From: Adiantum capillus-veneris
Lineage: Eukaryota; Streptophyta; Polypodiopsida; Polypodiales; Pteridaceae
Assembly: GCA_014529385.2 (NCBI GenBank)
Contig: CM043954.1
Span: forward strand, 94,383,247 to 94,447,246
Length of the DNA stretch: 64,000 nucleotides
Reading direction: 5' to 3'
The notes beneath the pieces are model-generated. The model ran no database searches and was not told the DNA's origin. It saw only the letters and a list, made by a program, of their open reading frames with translations. Position numbers and translations under genes: made by a program. Shown here in pieces: positions 17,210-30,049 of this stretch (the stretch's first letter is position 1; the number at the start of each line of letters is the position of its first letter).

Positions 17210-17515
17210 AACAACTGATGAAACTTGACTTCCTGAATCATCTCACTCACCAGAATAGCTGCCATTATTAGACATGCATTCAAGCTCTCCGGCCCCTCCA
17301 TTGGAGCTTGCATTATCTTCCACATCGTCAATATATTTGAACCTCCCATTCAAATAACCTCTTCCAGTAATTGCCACAATTGACTCAAGAGCATGGAAAG
17401 TGCCAAACATTGGATTGTAAGCATTGGCACTGGTACCCCCGCTGGCAACTTGCCGAGCTAAAGACTTTTGATCCCTTGCAGCTTGCCTCTCATTAGACTA
17501 TTGCTTTGAAGGAGA
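17210..17515 (-). pseudogene. unidentified exon-like fragment
   Basis: On the minus strand a nearly open stretch of about 100 codons contains SLARQVASGGTSANAYNPMF, then HALESI, then NGRFKYIDDVED, and a Ser/Asn/Gly-rich tail. The composition looks like a plant regulatory protein exon, but I do not recognise the family. One in-frame stop near its start and the adjacent GA tract argue that it is not functional. It may be another captured piece in the copia-like element. Confidence 0.3.
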
Positions 17516-19887
17516 CATCTGTAAATGCCAAAGACAGATGTCAACACATGCCTCTAACACAAAACTTTGTTAAAATAAAAAGAGTTTTCACTAGCAAAAC
17601 ACAAGACATGTTGAATCATGTCTTGCCACCCTTCAACTAAAATCCACACAGGCCGAATGGTGAGGGTTTGAATGATATTGCAGGCTAAAACCCTAACAGT
17701 AAACAAAACCACACACTCTGCCTCACCTCTTCATATGTGTAGAACCACACGCACAGAATCTTGAGTGCATAAGGGAAATTCTTTCACAAAGAGCAGAATG
17801 AAGGTCTGATGATGAAATAGAAGCATGTTTTCTCTCTTGATGCCATACATGAGAGTCCTCTTAGCGAGTTGAGACCAGATCAATGGCCGTCAATGCTGTC
17901 ATGGAAGATCTAGGCAAATAACCGCGGGCAAAAGATTTGGCACAAAAATTGCAAAACACCAACCCTGCCTTTTCACAAAACCCTAAAAAACTATATCATT
18001 TGAAGTGCTTGAAGCTCAAAAAACCTACGAAATAACGCATGATCGGTGAAGAAGCGTAACTATGAGAAGGTAAAGGAGTGCTGGATGCTTGACTTACCTT
18101 AGGATTGAGGCCGTCTATGTTTCCAAGAGCCCTGACAAATGGTAAAGCTCACCTGCCGCATTAGGGCAAAAGGGTCGTGTGTCGTGTGCCTGTGTAGGTG
18201 GAGAGGAGGGAGGGGGGAGATGGGTGTCTTGCAGTGCTCGTAAAAACCTTTTCTCCAATAAATTGACAAAATTTAAAGGATTTTACACCAAATTATACTA
18301 ATTTTTCAAATTTTTGTAGGTTTTCTCACCTTAAGATTTAAAATTTACACATAAATTTCAAATTTTTTAGGTGGGATTACACTAAACCTAGGCTTTTTTG
18401 AGCACTCATGTGTTGAAATGTGGGTGTGCGTGCGATAGCCTCGGTGCAAGAGTGGATCCAAACTGTTGATCCCTACAAGCGGGCTTCACACGCAGGGCGG
18501 GTTGAGGAATACTCTCATCGCCGCCAGCTATTGCCCATTTGCCTGCGCAATCCCATGCCCATGTCTTGCAAATGTTCTCGACCTGCCTGTGCACTTTGTC
18601 TCTGACTTATACGCGCTCTTCCCTCTTACTAGAAGTTTGCCACCCAAAATATGAGAGGGAAAAAGAGAGCTCAGTCGACGAGTTTTGATCTCAAGACTTA
18701 CTACTGAACATGAATGCTTATATAGTTCCTACAAAAAAAATTCATTGCTTTAAAAATCATCCCCCCCCAAAAAAAAAAATAATCGGCCTCACATGTCCTG
18801 CGCTTTAGACAAGGGCCCCGTTTAAGCTCTATCGTGCCACTTCTCGTTCACAGAGGGTGGCAACAAAAAATGTAAGCACTACAAAAAGCAAACGACATGT
18901 GAGGCAAGTCCATTGATCTATTAAGGGGTGTCACGCCTTCCTTGCTACACACACCTCAACTCCGTATAGATCCTCAATCACTAGAGGGAAAGGCACAGGA
19001 GGGAAGCCTCAGGAGGAAGGGATGCTATCAGCGTGAGGAAGATGGCGTCTTGGGTAGTGGTAGAGATATGGAAGAAGACTTTATTTCTCTCTCAGAACTT
19101 GCCAGGGACCGAACATTTGGGACAAGGAAGTCCCAACAAATGTTAGCTAAGGGAGAGGACAGGGAGGTACCATATCTTCTCATTGGTATAGCTTTCTTAG
19201 TTTGCTAGTGGAGTAAATTAACTCTTTGAAATACCAAGAACAACACCCTCATGTGAAAGTTTCTTTAATTGGCTTGCTAGGGCATGTGTCTTATGGCATA
19301 AGCACTTAATATACCCCGCCCCCATGGGGTAGGTCCCCCCCTTCCTTATGCATACTGTACCAGCACGAAATAATGGGGGCCTACCCCTATTGTATACACT
19401 TATGTTTGACCTCTAAAACCCCCCCTCTTGTACATTCACGTGATACCATACGAAAATCCATAGTGAATTGTCGGGATTGAGTGTCATACAATTGTTATCG
19501 TTAGTCTATTGTCAACACAATCATCTGCTTCTCAATCAAAGCTTATTTTTTTGTCAAAGTCTTGTTTTAGCTTATCAGTTATTAATTATTGCCTTGAAAA
19601 AAAGTTGTATAGGTATAGACATTGCCACACATGAATGGTAAGACCTCCCAAAAATATCAAATTTTTTTCAAGTCCTATTTTGTCCCACTTCTCATGAGGT
19701 TATTGGGTACCCCTTAAACCCAAGGTTTGGAAGTCAACCAAAAACTCCATTTTTTTTGGTAGCCTAATAGTAGCACCAGGTTATGGATACACCAAAACCC
19801 TTGGTTGTGAGAGAACCTAAAACTCAGGGTTGACGAGTACACCTAAAACTTGAGATATCATGAGAGTGGTGTATCTAGTTCAGGCTT
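17516..19887. other. copia interior, unassigned
   Basis: No coding region is supported. Open frames at 18406-18654 and 18942-19208 are short and have no recognisable domains. A run of A/C low complexity is present near 18760-18780. Confidence 0.4.
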
Positions 19888-19897
19888 GAGGGGGGGA
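19888..19897 (+). promoter_or_regulatory. copia polypurine tract
   Basis: GAGGGGGGGA lies immediately before the 3' LTR start TGTTGG, where the plus-strand primer of reverse transcription is expected. Confidence 0.75.
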
Positions 19898-19898
19898 T

Positions 19899-20185
19899 TG
19901 TTGGGTTTTTCAATCCCTAGTTCGGTTCAGATTGAACTCGTGGGAGCACTCTCCTAAGTCATGCATATTTTTATAGTTATAAGCCACTCCATATGTGGAG
20001 ATTGCATGGTGGCTACAAGGTATATATGTAAAGTATTTATTGAATTAAATAAAGAAGAAGCATGGTTTTTTTTTTTATTCCTCTTGCTCTTATGTCTCTC
20101 TCTCATTCTCATTTTTTTGCACCTGCATGCACTCTCTTGACATGGATCCTCATCACCATCACTCTCCATAGTCCAAATCCTTTCA
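19899..20185 (+). repeat. copia-like 3' LTR
   Basis: 287 bp, beginning TGTTGGG and ending CCTTTCA, followed by the target duplication GTTCT. It aligns with 3592-3934. The two LTRs differ at many positions, so the insertion is old. Confidence 0.75.
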
Positions 20186-21747
20186 GTTCTTTGATGATGA
20201 TGTATTTCGACTTGTTTTTACCGTTCTCCTCTTCAGAATGATCTTGTTCCTCTCCTTTGATCTTTGTTACTGCACTATTTCAATTCATCCATGCTAGTTG
20301 TCTTTGGTACCTCTATCTTTTATTTTCATTAATGCCATTGGTCCGATTTGTAGAGAGTGCAATCCTCTTGGCTAATTGCATAAAGTACTTATACATTTTA
20401 TTTATGATGATTGTGATGTGAATGCTTATGATGGTGGGCGGTCTTACCATAAAAGACTCCTTTGGATAGTGTCTAGAACCCATAGTTTTTCTTTCATTGA
20501 ATGCAAAAGCGAATGAAAATGCTTTGTAAAAAATGCAGAAAAAAAATTGTAAGTGCATGGTGTGAAGTACCACAATGCTTTTTTCGGCAATATTTGTGCG
20601 CATTTGTCACACGTGTCAAAGCAAAGGACTTGTCGTACACTGTGGGCAAGCCACAAATTGTGAGGTCCTTGCCCCTTTTTGAGAGGAGCGGAGTACCTTT
20701 GATAGGTCTCCAATCCTGAAAAAGAAAAACCAACGGACATTGCCTTAGCTACTACGTAGCCATAGGCATGAACCGTTAGTGAAGGATTGGTCCTATCTCG
20801 CTATGGCGGAGCGTGACCACCATAACCCTATCTAAAAACTATCTATAATCAATTATACCTAAAAGTATAAATCTTAGAGTGACCAACCTGTGCGCTTTTT
20901 TCCCCATGTTTCAGAAGCACAGCCGTCAAGATTTGTCTCTTTTAAGATTTATGACTTAAAAAAAAAAACAATTTCTAGCGTTGGAAAGTTACCCGACTCA
21001 TCGGGTCCACCCGTCCATAGAATGATACCGTCGGGGTATCATTCTCCCTCTTTCCACCCCGCACTCACCCTTCTTTTGTTATCTAATTACTACCACACTG
21101 TTTAAACATACATGTTCCTTTACTTTATTTATGATACTGGTTCATTAAAACAACCCTTCAAACAATATTACAAACAATAGTCAAACAAGAAGTCGTCTAA
21201 TTTTAAACCAACAACCCTTGGATTAGGTTCACTCAAGAATCTCTACTGGTGCTATTATGTCCGATCGGTATATACATTATTTATAAAAACCCTTGTCCTC
21301 ATGAGCGTCCCATACCGCTCGACAAGTACTCATTGTGCTAATCTGGACATACTCTCGTCACAGCAACAACGGTGCTAATCTGGGCGTCATCCTCATGCCA
21401 CGGCAAAACAAAACTGCAGTATCCAGCTGGGCTAATCTGGGTGTACTCCCACCACAACATCATCGGTGCCATCCTGGGCGTCATCTCACGCCTCGACAAC
21501 TGCCACATAATACCAGCGCTAATAAGTAGAGAGACTTGAGAGAAACCATACCGAAGGTTTTGGACAAATATTCTTTCCTATAGCAACTAGTTTAACCAGA
21601 CAATCTTTCCTACTTTTCAAACATATGACGAGTTTCTTGGGGTTAAGCCCCGTGGTTTCGGTCCGTGTTTTCTTTTCATAAGGTAAATAATATATTCCTA
21701 TGGTCTCGCATATGCAATGATGCATGACTTGAAATTGCAATACTAAC
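20186..21747. repeat. unassigned DNA with short tandem repeat
   Basis: At 21330-21510 a motif reading GTGCTAATCTGGGCGT or close to it recurs about four times with 35-60 bp spacing. The remainder has short overlapping open frames (20313-20740) that I cannot assign. Confidence 0.45.
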
Positions 21748-21870
21748 CTGTACCATAGCTCCGATTTGTCCGATTGGTGGAGACATAGCATGTTCCGCAG
21801 GGGTTCCACCGTTACTTATACCAGCTTCATGATCATTAGCGCCTTGGGTTCGAGCACGCTTTGGAGCCAT
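21748..21870 (-). CDS. possible first exon of unknown gene
   Basis: A minus-strand ATG opens MAPKRARTQGANDHEAG, then a Gly/Pro/Ala-rich segment, and ends at a splice-donor-like CAG|GTTAGT. The basic start resembles nuclear-localised or retroelement Gag amino termini, but no continuation is found downstream. Weak evidence. Confidence 0.2.
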
Positions 21871-22309
21871 TTTTTTGTACTACACTTATGTTATACACTT
21901 AGAACTTTAAATTGGTCAATCTCCCTAGTAGTCTCCTTGTTTCCAAAGAGAGTCTGTAATTTGAACCCTCGCCAACTCGGATTCACACTTAATGTTGTTG
22001 TTCTACATCTAATTTCTATACATCAAATATTTGTTAATCTTAATTAATCAAAAATTTAAGTGTGTAAACTACGAGTGAAGTTTAGGACTGCATTACTTTT
22101 ATGCATGACATTTCTAATCCAATTCTAACTTCCATTTCTATACTTCAACTAAATCAATTGTTAGTATTATTCAAAATTCTACTTTATCTAATTGACAATA
22201 AAATTGTTGAATGAGAATTTCATCATGTATAATAAGAATAAGATGAGTTCTCTTATGTATTAACTTTCAAATAACTATGCGTAAGTTAATAGTGAAGATG
22301 TACTAACTA

Positions 22310-23255
22310 GAGAGAGTAGATGTACTTAGAGAGATTAAAGTAAGAGAAAACATACACACACATCTTTTTTAAAGTTAATTGAATCTTACTAATCCATTAG
22401 AAAGATTAGAGTAAAAGAGAACACACACGCATCCTTTTCTAAGAGAAAACATACATACACATCTTTTCTAAAGTTAATTGAATCTTACTAATCCATTAGA
22501 AAGATTAGAGTAAAAGAGAACACACACACACATCCTTTTCTAAAGCTAATTGAATCTCACCAATCTATTAGAGAGATTAGAGTAAGAGATAGACACACAC
22601 AACCACATATCTAATTGAATCTTACTAATCTATTAGAGAGATTAGAGTAAGAGATAACACACACACACACACATATCCTTCTTAAAACTAATTGGATCTT
22701 ACTAATCTATTAGAGAAATTAGAGTAAGAGATAGCACACATACACACATATCCTTCTTAAAACTAATTGAATCTTACTAATCTATTAGAGAGATTAGAGT
22801 AAGAGATATCACACACACACACATAGCTAATTGAATCTTACTAATCTATTAGAGAGATTAGAGTAGGAGATAGCACACACACACACACATAGCTGATTGA
22901 ATCTTACTAATCTATTAGAGAAATTAGAGTAAGATATAGCACACATACACACATATCCTTCTTAAAACTAATTGAATCTTACTAATCTAGTAGAGAGATT
23001 AGAGTAAGAGATAGCACACACACACACACACACATATCCTTCTTAAAACTAATTGAATCTTACTAATCCATTAGAGATTAGAGTAATAGATAGCACACAC
23101 ACACACACATAGCTAATTGAATCTTACTAATCTATTAAAGAGATTAGAGTAAGAGATAACACACACACACACATAGCTAATTGAATCTTACTAATCAATT
23201 AGAGAGATTAGAGTAGGAGATAGCACACATACATCATTCCTAAAGTTAATTGAAT
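22310..23255. repeat. composite minisatellite with palindromic core
   Basis: About ten imperfect copies of a 65-110 bp unit contain AATTGAATCTTACTAATC, ATTAGAGAGATTAGAGTAAG and a variable (AC)n. The core TAATCTATTAGAGAGATTA is itself partly palindromic. Unit length varies mainly through the presence or absence of ATATCCTTCTTAAAACT. Non-coding. Confidence 0.85.
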
Positions 23256-24194
23256 GCTTAATTAATACGCACCTTATTAGTCCACTAGAGTTTTTGCTCT
23301 CTTAGTGGTTTGTGGACGCCTTCTCTCTAAGAGAAGTGGCAGCACTTCGTGAGCACTATAGAGGCAATTTCAATGTCTAAAGTGTGAGCATGGATGCTCT
23401 ATTTATAGTAGAAAAGAAAACGTTCAACTTTTTTTTCCCAAAAAAATAGTAATTTCTTTTAATTCTTTATTTGTTTTTTTTTAAAATTTTTAATTTTTTT
23501 TTCCAAAAATCATACCCGCGTTTTTGGTACCCTTATGGTACCCATCAGCTTGACCACTTTGTCATTATCATCAAAAGATAAGGCTACACAGGCCCCCCTC
23601 ATTAAGATTAGTCAAGACTAGCCTCTCCTTTTCATGTGACAGTGTGTCCCACTTTGTCCCCTCCTATGTGAGTCTAGGTGAGTCCATGTGCCTTCATTTG
23701 TCATCCATGTGTATTCTTTTGTCTTTATAATTATTTTATTTATTTCCTTTATGATAATTTACTTTACATTTTTAAGTTAAATTTAGAGTCTTATATTAAC
23801 TTTACAGTAGTAAAAGAAAATTCTACAATCAATAACTAAGTCTTGCAATAAGTTAATTAGTGATTCATATAGCTAATCATGTCAGAATTTTGTAGCGTAA
23901 ATTTTAAATTCTAGGTTTTCTCAGCTTACGATTCATAATTTGAACTCGAATATCTTAAATAATAAGTGATGGTTTAAAAAAATTCAAATGCGTAATAGAA
24001 CTTGTGTGAAATTCGAAAGTAGAGACCTTACACAAATGGTTGCAAGCACACAACCAAATTAATCAAGAAATCTCAAGAGAGCAAGCATGTCTCACCGCCC
24101 TACGCTCGCCTTCATGGAGGATTCCTTGCCACAAAGAAGAGGGAGCTACCACTGTACCGCGCTCAACTGCCTCACCGCCACCGTGCTATCGCAA

Positions 24195-24196
<2 letters not shown>
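23256..24196. other. AT-rich intergenic, nothing recognised
   Basis: Long A and T runs and no coding signal. Confidence 0.5.

Positions 24197-24239
<43 letters not shown>
24197..24239. repeat. (CT)n microsatellite
   Basis: CT dinucleotides with one interruption. The open frames crossing it (24040-24296) end in a translated repeat and are not supported as genes. Confidence 0.9.
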
Positions 24240-24989
24240 ATATACACACAAGGAGATGAAGCAAGAGCACTCTTCAATTGCACTATGAAAGAATGAGTGA
24301 TTTTTAGGTTTAGGTGACTTTTATATGAGCTCGCCCATTCACACTTGGGCGCCCATGCTTAGCCAACTAACCCTTGAATGTTCCACTTAGAGTGTGCCTC
24401 TCATTAGCCATCACTCTTACCCTTTTCCTTTTGGACCAACAAGCCCGGCCCATGACTACTAGAAGTGGACACCGGTGGTTAACATGCCCCCCTTCTTGAT
24501 GTAGATTCTGCCCTCGGAATATAACTGTGCAGCATCGAGATCCACGATAGGAGTACCTGTAGTAGTAGAAGAAAAACAACATTGTGAAAGCTCAAAGGCA
24601 GCATGTGCAGGCATGCAATAAGTGAGATACATACATGATATTCTAGGAAATGCAAAAAAACAATTCATGAATTGTAACATTTCCAACTAGAACAAGCGTA
24701 GTACTTGAATGAAATGCAATTGAGTTAAGGTCTATTAGGTTGAATCTAAGAGAAGTACACAAGAGCTAGTGCTAAAGTAAGCACTAGATTGACCAACGTT
24801 AATTAAAAAATGTCGACTAAAGAGTAGTTAACCCTAGGAATGCTCGTCAGAGTCTAAAGACTAGTGATCTTGTCACTTATACCACTTAAGTGTGATCAAC
24901 ATAAAATACAAGGAATTTTGTGCTGTTTGCTTTATGTTTTCTCTTTTCTTCTCTCTCTTTTTTGTTGTTGTCATAGTTTCTACAAGTAG

Positions 24990-25098
24990 GTGGGGGACTC
25001 GAGGTCTCAAATACAAGCACCTGGGGGACTCGTGGTCTCAAATACAAGCTTGAGTATAAATTAGCTGGGAAACTCGAAGTCTCAAATACCAGCTTAAC
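24990..25098. repeat. short tandem repeat, 3 copies
   Basis: Three copies of GGGGACTCGAGGTCTCAAAT followed by ACAAGC, spaced 33-44 bp. Flanking DNA on both sides (24240-24989 and 25099-25626) holds no gene that I can support. Confidence 0.75.
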
Positions 25099-25626
25099 AC
25101 ATGGACTTCCACAACACAAGTCACACTTAGGTGGAATAGGCTAGAGAGAACTATATCCTCATAGCTTAAAATATTACTAAAGTTACTAGAATTAATAGAC
25201 TTATATTTAGGAATTAAAGTCAGCATTTAAGTGACCTAGTTTAGCCTAAGGTCCTCATACCTACTTAAAGCCAACTAATAGACCAAACTCAAAGAGAATA
25301 ACAAGGTACTGAAAGTTTGAAGAGATTATAGCATCTAAATTGGCAATGTCACAACTTCATAAACTTGATGCATTGCTAGAAACTCAAATGACAAGATGCA
25401 AACATGTAACTGTGGAAAGCATAGATAAAAGTAAGTAGTACACCTGATATAATGGAGAACATCTGTTGTAACATGTAAACATCCTTATGTAGTCACAAAC
25501 TGCACAATAGTCACCACCAAACATTCACCTTCTAGAGGCACATTAGTGGGAAAAAAGAAATTTGCTAATCACTAAACTCTAAACTAGAAACACTCCTATC
25601 GTACTGATCCTACCTACCCTCCTTCA

Positions 25627-25870
25627 CTCAAGTGATGAGGATCAAAGTAAGTGGAGGTTGGAGACCTCGATCGGTAGCTTTAAGGCTAAACCGCCATCCT
25701 CATCATCAAGGTAGGTGTAATCCTCTTCGATAAGGCCCTGTGTCTCGTCTGTCCAATCACCATTATCGTCCTCGTTCTCTTCCGTGAAGAATAGTATTAG
25801 GAATGTCACGAGGCGTGCATACTCAGCCTAGGAAAAAGGGTAAACTTGGGCAATTTCCACGAACTTCCTC
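25627..25870 (-). pseudogene. acidic coding remnant, possibly part of the gypsy element
   Basis: Minus-strand translation gives EIAQVYPFS, an in-frame TAG, then AEYARLVTFLILFFTEENED and a strongly acidic tail with DYTYLDDEDGG. It lies downstream of the gypsy linker region in the same orientation. I do not recognise a domain. It is grouped with the element by position only. Confidence 0.3.
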
Positions 25871-26508
25871 GATAGAATAGGGATCCATCGTAGTTAAGAG
25901 GCGGATGAGTCACTCTAACTCCTCAACATTTCTCTCACAAGTGAGTGTTTCAATGGAATTCCATTTAGAGGACATATGAGGATAACATAATGAATTTGGG
26001 ACGATAAGAAAAAGAATATTCGTAAGAATCAGCCATATTTGTAAACACAAATAGAGGATAGTTAGGTGTTTGATGACATAGGCTTTTGTTGTAGTATACC
26101 TGATGTGATATGTGTAGGTCGGTCAATGATTTTGACTATTATTGTGCACACTCATTTGATAATTTCTTTCGCTCTTTACTTTTTTTTTTTTTGGTTGTAA
26201 ACTAGGGTGGTTAGTTACTATATATCTATATATATACAATCCCTAAAATTGGAAAGCTCAAGGGTCAGCAAAAGAAGGGTAAGAGGGAAATAGTTCAATA
26301 GGCTGATGTGAATGAAGACTCCCCCCTTCCTTGGGTAGATCATACTTTAAAAGGATGTCATCACCTTTTGGAACTGTTTTTTCCAATTGGTAATAGGTAA
26401 AAATTTTAACCACCAATAGTTCTCTATTACCTTGGGTGCCTCATTGAATTGCAAGGGTGGTAAGGTACTCTCCCATGAATGAACTTGAAGTAGTGCATTA
26501 GGTAACAG

Positions 26509-27288
26509 TTAAGCAATGGGAGGTGGTGCATCTTTTATAGCCTTATGGAGGCTGCCTATGGTAGGTGGAGGTTGTGTAGAAGCTTTTACCTCTATGGATG
26601 CATTACATGAGGAGCTAGAAGCTTCATGGAACTCCTCCTTTCCTAAGCTAAGACAAATAGATTGGTTTTGCCTTGGAGCCCAAACTAGCTCTGGAATAGG
26701 TGTGTAGCATTCTGTGATCTTTCCCTTCCCATAGTCTTCCATCGGCTTTGGAATCACAAGGTTTGACGCACATGGTTTTTTAGTGGATAGTGAAGGACAC
26801 GATTTATGTTTAGGTGCCCAAATTCAATCATTTCCATCATAGTAGCCTTGGGCTTCTAATAGCTGTTTGGGAATCAAACATGGTTTGGTTTTCACCTTCT
26901 TAACTTGAGTGGACGCCTTCCTTCGAGGTTTACTTTCTGAATTAACTTGAACCATAGTGGGGTCCAATAACGATACCTTGGGGACCCATTGATATGTACC
27001 CTTGGTCAAATCACATGGAGCCTTTGATGTAGCACTGTCTGTCGGCCATGAACGTTGAAACTTTAGAGGGTTGTGCTACTGGAAAGGATGTTGTGACTTT
27101 TTGGATTGGCAATATTTTATTGTTTTTTGTGTTATGAAGAGGTGAGATTTTAGGTGTTATTCCTTGAGTCATAGGGCCATGAGTTGGTTTTGGCGTCGAG
27201 ATACTCCCGGTCTCCCAATCAATATTACATTTGATTGCAGACATCCATTTGCACCCCAGGTTTAGATTACCCTCCATAGTACCAACAT
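26509..27288 (-). pseudogene. gypsy protease end and linker remnant
   Basis: The frame continues from 29642 across the 2.35-kb insertion (SFLVMHV then GTMEGNLNLGCKWMSAIKC). It then runs through a segment rich in Pro, Lys and Thr with YQWVPK and KQLLEAQGYYDGND, phrases typical of the spacer between protease and reverse transcriptase in plant gypsy elements. In-frame stops near 27011 and 26824 show decay. Confidence 0.5.
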
Positions 27289-27420
27289 TGTCAGGCCAAG
27301 GGCAGGGCCAAGGGCCAAGACGGACATGCGGTCAAGGGGCGCTATATTTAGGGGCTAGGAGTCTATATATGGCACGGTTGGGTGGAGAGTTGCATGGTCC
27401 AGCCCCCCGCAGTCTGACAC

Positions 27421-27434
27421 TGGTATCAGAGCTC
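27421..27434 (+). promoter_or_regulatory. primer-binding site, initiator-Met type
   Basis: TGGTATCAGAGCTC matches the canonical plant LTR-element primer site exactly, two bases after TCTGACA. Confidence 0.65.
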
Positions 27435-27481
27435 AGGGGAGAGGAGGAGGCAGTAGGGAGCTATGGAGGGGGGAAGCATGG

Positions 27482-27596
<115 letters not shown>

Positions 27597-29641
27597 GTCG
27601 TGGACAAGCCGACAGTGCATGGCCGTGGGAAGGGCTGCTCCACAGGCGGGGAAGGCTCGGCCGAGACGCAAGCGGCGTGTGCAAGGCCTCTTGAGGCGGG
27701 AGGAGATGGCTCATCGACAGGCTCCAAATCGCTCGTGGTCAGCCTAGTTGGGAGCGCAAGGCGGAGCCGGAGCAAACCCGACTCAGCTGAGAGTGCAACC
27801 GAGCAACGCGCGGAGCCCGACCTCCCTTTCTCTCTCGTGGCGTCTCTGTGGAGAACTCCATCGCCCAGCGAGTTTGCTGGTTTCACATCAAGATGCCCTA
27901 AGGCCAAAGGCCTTGGGCAATTAAATTGAATTAGGGGATGCTTCCCACGGGCCAAGGTCCCCCCCTCGTCGCATGGGCATATGACCTCTCGACAGGCTGG
28001 TGCGTTTATGAACAAAGATGACATGCGTGGGCTAGCTTGCATGCAGCAAGAAATAGATTGGAAAATTTTCTCAGGAACGCATACATGAACCCTACAAGAC
28101 ATAATGCCACTCACTGAGATCGGATCAAGGTCGCGGTGAGTACGTCACAAGGTAAGCAATAGCTTTTCTTCGAACTCCCACAAGATTTATGCAAGGCATG
28201 GAAGTTGTCGTCGAGACATGCACAAGGGTTACGAGCCAACATACATGCAGAATGTTGACAACAAAGGATTTACGCTGTTCAACCTGGATTTCTACGAGTT
28301 GGTAAGCAAGTCGACTTTAATATATTCAATGATAACTTCTTTGAATCTCGTAGATTTATCTGCATTATACGCACCACAACCAAAGCATGGAGCAATTTGA
28401 GCAGGTTCGGGTCTACAGTTATAGATATCAAATTCCCAGTTTTGGTTTGGAAATTTTTGATCCTCGGCCATGTTTGCTCCTCCGGGTCACGCAAGGCTTA
28501 TGCCATATTGGTACAGGCAAGGCTTGTGGCATTTAAGATACAAATATTTGGCAAGGCCAACCGTTGATTACACTTTCACGAAGTTGTAAACCAAGTTTGC
28601 TAGGACATGGCTCCTCGGCTAGTTGTTGTTTACTGTTGAAATTAGGCAACAACAGGATCTTCCCATGCTCAATAAGCGTGCTTAGACGAGTTTTCTAAGC
28701 ATGAGTTTTTTCTTTTGTTTTTTCACTACATAATACAATTCGACATGGTCGAGTAAGATGTGAATGCCATTGTCAACTGGCAAGCGTAACTGGTGGCTCC
28801 CCGCATCAGAACTACATAAGAACTCATGTGCAACAAGGCTTCCTTCTCATATTGGCTTGAGTATGACATGGTTATGATGTTTCTAACAGCAAGGCTGTGT
28901 ATTGCATAGGACACTCGAATCAAGCACGGTTTGAATCCCAACCACTTGGCTCCAAAGCACGGCTTCTCAACGGTTGAATTTGATGCAAAAGCATAGAAAA
29001 TTTGCGATGCTTTAGAATCTCAAGGAGATTGGCACATCCTACTGCTAGACTTGATGCGGGGGGGGCATGTTGCTCGGCACGGCCGACTTCGTGTCACTGT
29101 TTCTCGAAGCGGATAGGGGATGTTTGCCACACAAGACTGGTTATTTTCACTTGAAATCACTCGACAAGGTCGATGCTTTTTGTCATGATATCTGTGTCTC
29201 AACAGCTGACTTTGTCGTCTAGTATCACAACATTCTTTATGCGAAGCAAGGCTTCAAGCCAGGTATATTGCATGGAAAATTCCCACGTTCGGCTTATGCT
29301 ATGAGCACACAAACTTGGGAAGGATTTGGCAAAATGCTTCCAGCTTATTTCATTACGTGACAAACGAGCGTATATCATACAAGGGATGTATATTTACATC
29401 CAACAGCTCCTATCCGTGCAGCAGATATGGCTACACGCCATTTTAAGCGAGTTTTGTTCCACGGACTTTTGAGTCAACGGGTGACCGCAACGACCAGGTT
29501 AGCCAATTTTATGTTCTTATTATTTTTCCATGTTTACAGTTTACTTGGCAATTACTGTCATTGTGCAAAGCAAAGTGCTTTGTCAATTTTACATGAAGCA
29601 CGGCTTCTCCCTTGTTCCAAGGAACTGCCCTTGGCCTGACA

Positions 29642-29953
29642 AACATGCATGACCAGAAAGCTTTGAATCACGATTCCATTGTCATAAATAACATGAGTGT
29701 GTAGGATTCCAAAAACAGTGGTCTTCTTCTTATTGACACCCTTGACTTGGATGGTGCTTGTGGATAGGGGTGGTTTTCCTAGCTGACACCAAACTCCATA
29801 GGATAACAAATTATGTTGTGCTCCTCTATCCAATAATGCGTTATATAGTACTCTCCCATAGAGGCTATTTAGTTCAATTGAATATCGTAGAGGTGGCTCA
29901 TATTCCAATGAATCATCATCAGTGTCTTTAAAAAACGCTTTCGTGATTCCCAA
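29642..29953 (-). pseudogene. retropepsin-like domain downstream of integrase
   Basis: The segment LYNALLDRGAQHNLLS corresponds to the aspartic-protease active-site region, with DRG where DSG or DTG is expected, followed by a typical strand pattern (VKGVNKKKTTVFG). The reading frame upstream is continuous with the integrase carboxyl end at 30060, apart from one stop, so the two domains seem to have been one polypeptide. The changed active site suggests inactivity. Confidence 0.55.
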
Positions 29954-30049
29954 ATTAGCCTCTCCTTGGCAGCTAAGACGTTGTTGTCTTTCTCGAGCTT
30001 CAACTCTTACTTGGATCTTTAAAAGCTCTACCTATTCTTTGGATGCTTT

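Noticed and set aside
22310-23255. CRISPR-like array
   Set aside because: Units vary in length and lack unique spacers between constant repeats; this is a minisatellite in plant DNA.
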